Below are positions 60,395 through 64,000 of a stretch of 64,000 nucleotides of DNA, in pieces; position 1 is the first letter of the stretch, and the number at the start of each line of letters is the position of its first letter. Origin of the DNA: Triplophysa rosa (Eukaryota > Chordata > Actinopteri > Cypriniformes > Nemacheilidae). The translations under genes were made by a program, and so were the position numbers. The DNA lies in the NCBI RefSeq assembly GCF_024868665.1, contig NW_026634143.1:390190-454189 (forward strand). The letters run 5' to 3'. The notes beneath the pieces are model-generated. The model was given only the letters and a program-made list of their open reading frames with translations, was not told the DNA's origin and ran no database searches.

Positions 60395-61319
60395 TGTCAT
60401 GGTTCTGCCCCACCTTGTCTTGCTTTTCTTGATCTAGTGGCAGAACCATGATAGAACCTCTTGTTTTAGAGAGAGACAGTTTTGGCATTCCATATACTCC
60501 CTCTCTCCGGTGTGGCGTCTCTGTTCCCGCCATTTTGTATCTCTCGTTATTGGTTGTTTATTAGTTCATGCCCCACACCTGTTCCCCTTTGATTTGTCCC
60601 TTTATTTAATGCCCCTGTGTTCTCTGTCTTGTGTCGGGTCATTACACTGTGTTGCGTTTGTCATGTGGGTGAGTTCCTGAGTTCCTGTCTTTTAGTTAGT
60701 CTGGTTTATTTTGTAGTTATGTGATATGTTATTAGTCTAGTCTTGTCAGTTTAGTTAGTCTGGTTTATTTTGTAGTTATGTGATTTGTTATTAGTCTAGT
60801 CTTGTCAGTATAGTTAGTCTTGTTCTTGTTCCCTCTGTTTACCCCCACGTGGGTCTTTGTTTTGTATTTTGTGTTTTATTTTATTAAACGTCCATGTTAA
60901 CCCCTTACCCGCTGTCTGCATCTGGGTCCTCTGTCTGTGTATCCTTGTCTGTTGTCTCACCCACCACCCACACTCGTGACAGAACGACGGACCCAGCAGA
61001 CAGAGGGATCTCAGCGGGAGGGGTTGATGCCGCCGGACTCCCCTCCAGGGTAGAAGCCGCCGGACTCCCTTCCAGGGTCGAGACTGCCGGAACCCCGTCC
61101 GGGATCGAGACCGCCAGGCTCCCTTCCAGGGTTGTGGTCGTCGGGTTCCCCTCCAGGGTCGAGACTGCCGGTGTCCTGTTCCCACTACAGATCCCTGCCG
61201 GCATCCCAGCCGGTACCCAGGCCTATCGAGGTCGGCACCTTGTCGTGTTAGTTGTTTCTGTCCTCGTTTGCTGCCAGAGAGCGCTGCCCAGCCTCCGACT
61301 AACCCACCCCCCCACCCCC

Positions 61320-61470
61320 TTCCAGCCGGCGCCATGTACTGTCCAGCCGGCCTTCCAGCCGGCGCCATGTACTGTCCAGCCGGCCTTCCAGCCGGCACCA
61401 TGTACTGTCCAGCCGGCCTTCCAGCCGGCACCATGTGCTGTCCAGCCGGCCTTCGTGCCGGCACCATGTC
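61320..61470. repeat. GC-rich tandem repeat inside the family B element
   Basis: About five units of CCAGCCGGCCTTCCAGCCGG followed by CRCCATGTACTGT, period about 33 bp. The core is the same as in the family A array at 23470-24030 although the LTRs and spacers differ. Confidence 0.88.
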
Positions 61471-61712
61471 TTTGTTTGGACTTTTTTCCCCATGTATCAC
61501 GTTTTTGGTCGTGTTTTGTATAATGTTTTTTTTGTCACAGTCTGTCTAGTCTTGTTTGTTCCTTGAGGAGCATCAGGATGCTGCTCCTTAAGGAGGGGCT
61601 TCTGTCATGGTTCTGCCCCACCTTGTCTTGCTTCTCTTGACCTAGTGGCAGAACCATGATAGAACCTCTTGTTTTATGTGGAGAGAGTCAGTTTTGGCAT
61701 TCCAGTATAGCT

Positions 61713-62930
61713 CAGAGGTGGGTAGAGTAGCCAAAATCTTTACTCAAGTAAAAGTACAAGTAACTAGAGAAATTGTTACTCAAGTAAAAGTAAAAGTCAC
61801 TATTTTAAAAATTACTTGAGTAAAAGTAAAAAAGTATGCAATGAAAAAACTACTCAAGTAGCTAGTTACTTATTACTTTGTATCTGATTATATAGGCCTA
61901 CTAAATAAAATTAATATTAACGCCAATATTTTAATATTACATTTTAATCAATATTTTTAATTATCATAAGAGATATCTTTGCAATATACTAGAGAGACTA
62001 AAGAATAGACAAACACAGAAGAGACAAGCATTTCTGTAAATTTCATCTAGTCCTGATGTCAATGTAGTTTACACAACTTATTTAGAATAATAGACCATGT
62101 CAAACTAAAGCATGAACTAAACTCAGAGCATTTCCTAAGATGATCTAGAACATCTGCAGTGCTCTCTTAAATGAAATACACATTTTTGAACAAAGCTCAT
62201 GTTTTCTCGTGTTGTGTCACGTGTGTGTTGTGAAACGCTCTTACTTGTAAACAAACAGTAAACAGTGAACCACACGCCCATCAACAAGTTTTCTTCCTTC
62301 TGTTCTTCAAATGTATATTTCTGCAAGCCCACGTCTCTGTGTCTGACAGGTAACGCGCATGTTGCGTGTCTGACGAACAGGTCGCGCGGGTGCGCGCATA
62401 TGGCGGGCATTTATCATTGCTAGCAAACAATATGACACATTTGCAGTTTTGATTGTATAGATATAGATTAATATCCACTTCATCCAACGCTCTTTGTGTT
62501 CTGCGTGTTCTTAAGTTTCGCGCTACGAGGAGTGAGTAATCCTGCTTCAGATGATTCAGATCGTGCTGCGAACTGAACAAATCATTTGAACTGATTCATT
62601 AGCCTATTCAAGTGGTTTTGCCCATTGTTCAATTAATGCTTTCAAAGGAATCGACTCAAAAGAACGATCACTCGGGAATTCCCGTAAAAAGAGACGACAA
62701 CCTTGAAATAAACAAAGTGTTTTAAAAAGCATATTTTAAAATGAAGGAACGAAGGAACGTCACGCAATGTAGTTATGTAACGAAGTAAAAGTACAGATTT
62801 TCTATTAGAAATTTACTCAAGTAAGAGTAAATGTACACACTTTTAATTTTACTTTAAAAGTACATATTTTCCAAAATGTTACTCAAGTAAATGTAACGAA
62901 GTAAATGTAGCACGTTACTACCCACCTCTG
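61713..62930. mobile_element. hAT-like element inserted in the family B 3' LTR
   Basis: Ends CAGAGGTGGGTAG and CTACCCACCTCTG are inverted repeats; subterminal ACTCAAGTAAAAGTA repeats lie at both ends. The 5' LTR shows the empty site (GGCATTCCATATACTCCC). The right flank CATATACT and a left flank with two extra Gs fit a damaged 8-bp duplication. 1.2 kb, no transposase. Confidence 0.82.
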
Positions 62931-63354
62931 CATATACTCCCTCTCTCCGGTGTGGCGTCTCTGTTCCCGCCCTTTTGTATCTCTCGTTATTGGTTGTTTA
63001 TTAGTTCATGTCCCACACCTGTTCCCCTTTGATTTGTCCCTTTATTTAATGCCCCTGTGTTCTCTGTCTTGTGTCGGGTCATTACACTGTGTTGCGTTTG
63101 TCGTGTGGGTGAGTTCCTGTCTTTTAGTTAGTCTGGTTTATTTTGTAGTTATGTGATATGTTATTAGTCTAGTCTTGTCAGTTTAGTTAGTCTTGTTCTT
63201 GTTCTCTCTGTTTACCCCCACGTGGGTCTTTGTTTTGTATTTTGTGTTTTATTTTATTAAACGTCCATGTTAACCCCTTACCCGCTGTCTGCATCTGGGT
63301 CCTCTGTCTGTGTATCCTTGTCTGTTGTCTCACCCACCACCCACACTCGTGACA

Positions 63355-64000
63355 GACTGTGAGGTAAAACACTACATTAAACAGATGCATGATAGCTATT
63401 TGATCTTATCGGCTCTTGTTTCTGGGAATAAAACGTCCAACTTTGGCTTCCATTCAAACTGATGGCTCTTTAGAATTTACAGAAGCAAAGCTCAGCGTTA
63501 ACTCCACCTCTAAACTAGACAACAAAGAACAGATTGAAATGAAAGTTTCCAACTGCTAGTGGCATCAAAATTATATTCACTGCAACTGTAATATACAGTT
63601 TCATTATGAACTAGGATACAAGTGATTGTTCAGGCCCGTGAAGATCACAGAACATTTGACAATTGTTTTACAAACTTAAATGTACTGTCATCAAGCCAAG
63701 CCATTATGGACATATCGCCATATGATCTGTCATACCCGGTCGTTCGCATGGAATGTTTGTGAATCTTAGTTTGCACAGTTTTTTCCCCCGTGTTTCTCTT
63801 TGACACACAACCATCAATGACCTTTGAGCATGTAAATAACTGCTTGCTTCATGCACCTTGTTTGTCTATAACAAATCTCCTTACTAACTTTTTGAATGTA
63901 AATGTATAAATGCATTCGCTAGGTTTCTAGGAAAACCCTGCTTAGGATAAATTCATTTGCACAAGAACCTTTCTATTGAGCAATATGATGTAGGGCTCAA
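63355..64000. other. Right end of window, nothing recognised
   Basis: Plain AT-rich sequence without repeats or ORFs that I can support. Confidence 0.5.

Larger units (their letters stand above)
60395..63354 (+). mobile_element. Non-autonomous LTR retrotransposon, family B, upstream of CYP2
   Basis: 5' LTR 60395-60981 (587 bp) and 3' LTR 61603-63354 both start TGTCATGGTTCTGCC and end CGTGACA. Flanks GCCTG and GACTG are a 5-bp duplication with one mismatch. The 3' LTR is enlarged by a hAT insertion (61713-62930). The internal region is only 0.62 kb; it starts near a degenerate ACGGACCCAGCAGAC leader, holds a short GC-rich tandem repeat and ends in an AAGGAGGGGCTTC polypurine tract. No protein domain is present. 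Confidence 0.87.

Noticed and set aside
60814..61523. Overlapping ORFs of 228 and 209 codons on opposite strands
   Set aside because: They lie in the LTR leader and the GC-rich tandem repeat of a non-autonomous element, where frames stay open on both strands.

Overview
The window is vertebrate nuclear DNA, almost certainly from a cyprinid-like teleost. It has split genes with canonical GT/AG introns, genes orthologous to vertebrate GABA-A delta and CYP2, and dense fish-type repeats (hAT MITEs, L2-like LINEs, TGTCA...TGACA LTR elements, foldback elements, a long satellite). All three recognisable genes lie on the minus strand. From right to left they are: a complete cytochrome P450 family 2 gene (nine exons, 59793 to 52713); a GABA-A receptor delta gene, gabrd (exon 1 at 44833, exon 2 at 42186, exons 3-9 at 20388 to 15323); and a NIT-domain receptor guanylate cyclase that is cut off (11612 to 9766).

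Layout. 1-9764 holds a second copy of gabrd exons 3-9 with flanks; exon 5 carries a stop codon in place of the second Cys-loop cysteine. A single N stands at 9765. 9766-13082 holds the 5' part of the cyclase gene plus a repeat tract. 13083-26045 repeats 1-9764 at near identity, with extra mobile-element sequence. 26046-26927 holds pieces of LINEs. A second single N stands at 26928. 26929-36994 is a 672-bp-unit satellite inside gabrd intron 2; its middle (31209-33968) is full of small indels that look like uncorrected long-read sequence. 36995-41600 holds hAT elements and the second half of an L2-like LINE. 42-45 kb holds gabrd exons 2 and 1. 45.6-52 kb is repeat-rich with no recognised gene. 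52.7-59.8 kb is the CYP2 gene with a solo LTR in intron 1. 60.4-63.35 kb is a non-autonomous LTR element whose 3' LTR was itself hit by a hAT element.

The main conclusion is about structure. The window appears to be three sequence blocks joined at single Ns (9765 and 26928). The duplicated gabrd block ends exactly at the first N, and the cyclase gene is broken at the same base. The simplest reading is that two haplotype or overlapping contigs were laid end to end, giving a false tandem duplication; a true duplication is not excluded. The two copies differ by a solo versus full-length LTR element at the same site and by a run of substitutions that are nearly all T (left copy) to A (right copy).

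Assembled across its exons, gabrd gives 457 residues and the P450 gives 491, both normal for their families. No tRNA, rRNA, CRISPR or prokaryotic operon was seen.
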